DNA from: Sphingomonas sp. EC-HK361
Lineage (GTDB): Bacteria > Pseudomonadota > Alphaproteobacteria > Sphingomonadales > Sphingomonadaceae
Assembly: GCF_902498785.1 (NCBI RefSeq)
Contig: NZ_LR701494.1
Location: 1,255,105-1,319,104 of the forward strand
DNA length: 64,000 bases
Direction of reading: 5' to 3'
Both the position numbers and the translations under genes were made by a program. Below, piece by piece: positions 63,803 through 64,000 of this stretch; the stretch's first letter is position 1, and each line of letters begins with the position of its first letter. The notes below the pieces were generated by a model. The model ran no database searches. It saw nothing but the letters and a program-made list of their open reading frames with translations, and was not told where the DNA came from.

Positions 63803-64000
63803 TCAGCGCCGGTCGAGCGCCCGGCTGATGGCGACGAGCGCGTCGGCGATATGCTGCTCGACCTCGTGCGTGGTGATGCCGAGGCGCGCCGCGATCGCGG
63901 TAAAATCTTCGTCGCCTAGTAGATCGGCCATGAAAACCTGGCGGGTGATCTCTGGCAGTGCGGTAAACGCGCTGGCGTATCGGTCGATCTGCGCGGCACC
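63803..64000 (-). CDS. Sigma-70 region 4-like protein (partial, 3' end)
   Basis: The last 65 residues before the stop at 63803: 'ALPEITRQVFMADLLGDEDFTAIAARLGITTHEVEQHI' (abbreviated) is a sigma-factor region 4-type helix-turn-helix, as in ECF sigma factors. The 5' end lies beyond the window. It could also be a small HTH protein of the same fold. Confidence 0.6.
   Translation of the reverse strand, partial: GAAQIDRYASAFTALPEITRQVFMADLLGDEDFTAIAARLGITTHEVEQHIADALVAISRALDRR

Overview
The window is high-GC DNA from an alphaproteobacterium, most likely a sphingomonad (Sphingomonas or a close relative). Evidence for this: a GcrA cell-cycle regulator (an alphaproteobacterial hallmark), split b/b' ATP synthase subunits in the order atpI-atpB-atpE-b'-b, many short REP-like palindromes in intergenic gaps, and protein sequences that read like sphingomonad orthologues. 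The assignment rests on recalled family resemblance, not on a search.

Bases 1-31,084 are ordinary chromosome. In order they hold: the end of an AIM24-family gene, a small secreted protein, parE, an outer-membrane beta-barrel, a TadG/TadE pair, gcrA, an ABC-transporter permease with a beta-lactamase-fold serine hydrolase, a GNAT enzyme, a LysR regulator, apaG-metZ, a GT39 glycosyltransferase, leuB with a GT2-GtrA fusion, recO, a deacetylase/acyltransferase pair, a 1,079-aa DUF3857-transglutaminase-TPR protein, uvrC, an SMR exporter, the F1Fo ATP synthase Fo operon, and a ydbL-ynbE-ydbH operon for envelope lipid transport. Several neighbours are coupled by 4-bp ATGA/GTGA overlaps.

At about 31,070 radC is cut inside its His-x-His metal motif. 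From there to the end of the window (more than 32.9 kb) the DNA is an integrated mobile island. Its left end carries a P4-type tyrosine integrase. Then comes a DNA-processing operon read leftward: a ribbon-helix-helix protein, a TraD/VirD4 coupling protein, a MobF TraA relaxase-helicase and a VirB1-like lytic transglycosylase. A repeat-bearing candidate oriT lies just upstream of that operon. A TraC-like small protein, a DUF2493 protein and a DUF736 protein with an SSB-like acidic tail follow. No type IV secretion core genes are visible, so they would lie to the right if the island is self-transmissible.

Bases 41,696-49,559 look like island cargo, probably a defence locus that I cannot match to a named system. 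It has three blocks: a leftward pair (HEPN-like protein and DUF4238), a rightward three-gene operon ending in a PD-(D/E)xK-like nuclease candidate, and a leftward pair (a 504-aa unknown and a 782-aa protein with two PLD/HKD motifs). An 814-bp non-coding stretch with a ~265-bp imperfect palindrome sits beside it.

The right part (49.6-64 kb) is a string of small, mostly leftward plasmid/ICE-type genes. They include two PP-loop (PAPS-reductase-like) ATPases, two proteins sharing a DUF5983-like domain, and an HSP90-type GHKL ATPase gene. That ATPase gene is split by a ~3.4-kb transposon (56,903-60,293), which has 74-bp terminal inverted repeats (73/74 identical) and carries only two overlapping tyrosine recombinase genes of the Tn554 TnpA/TnpB kind. 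This nested element is the clearest unusual structure in the window.
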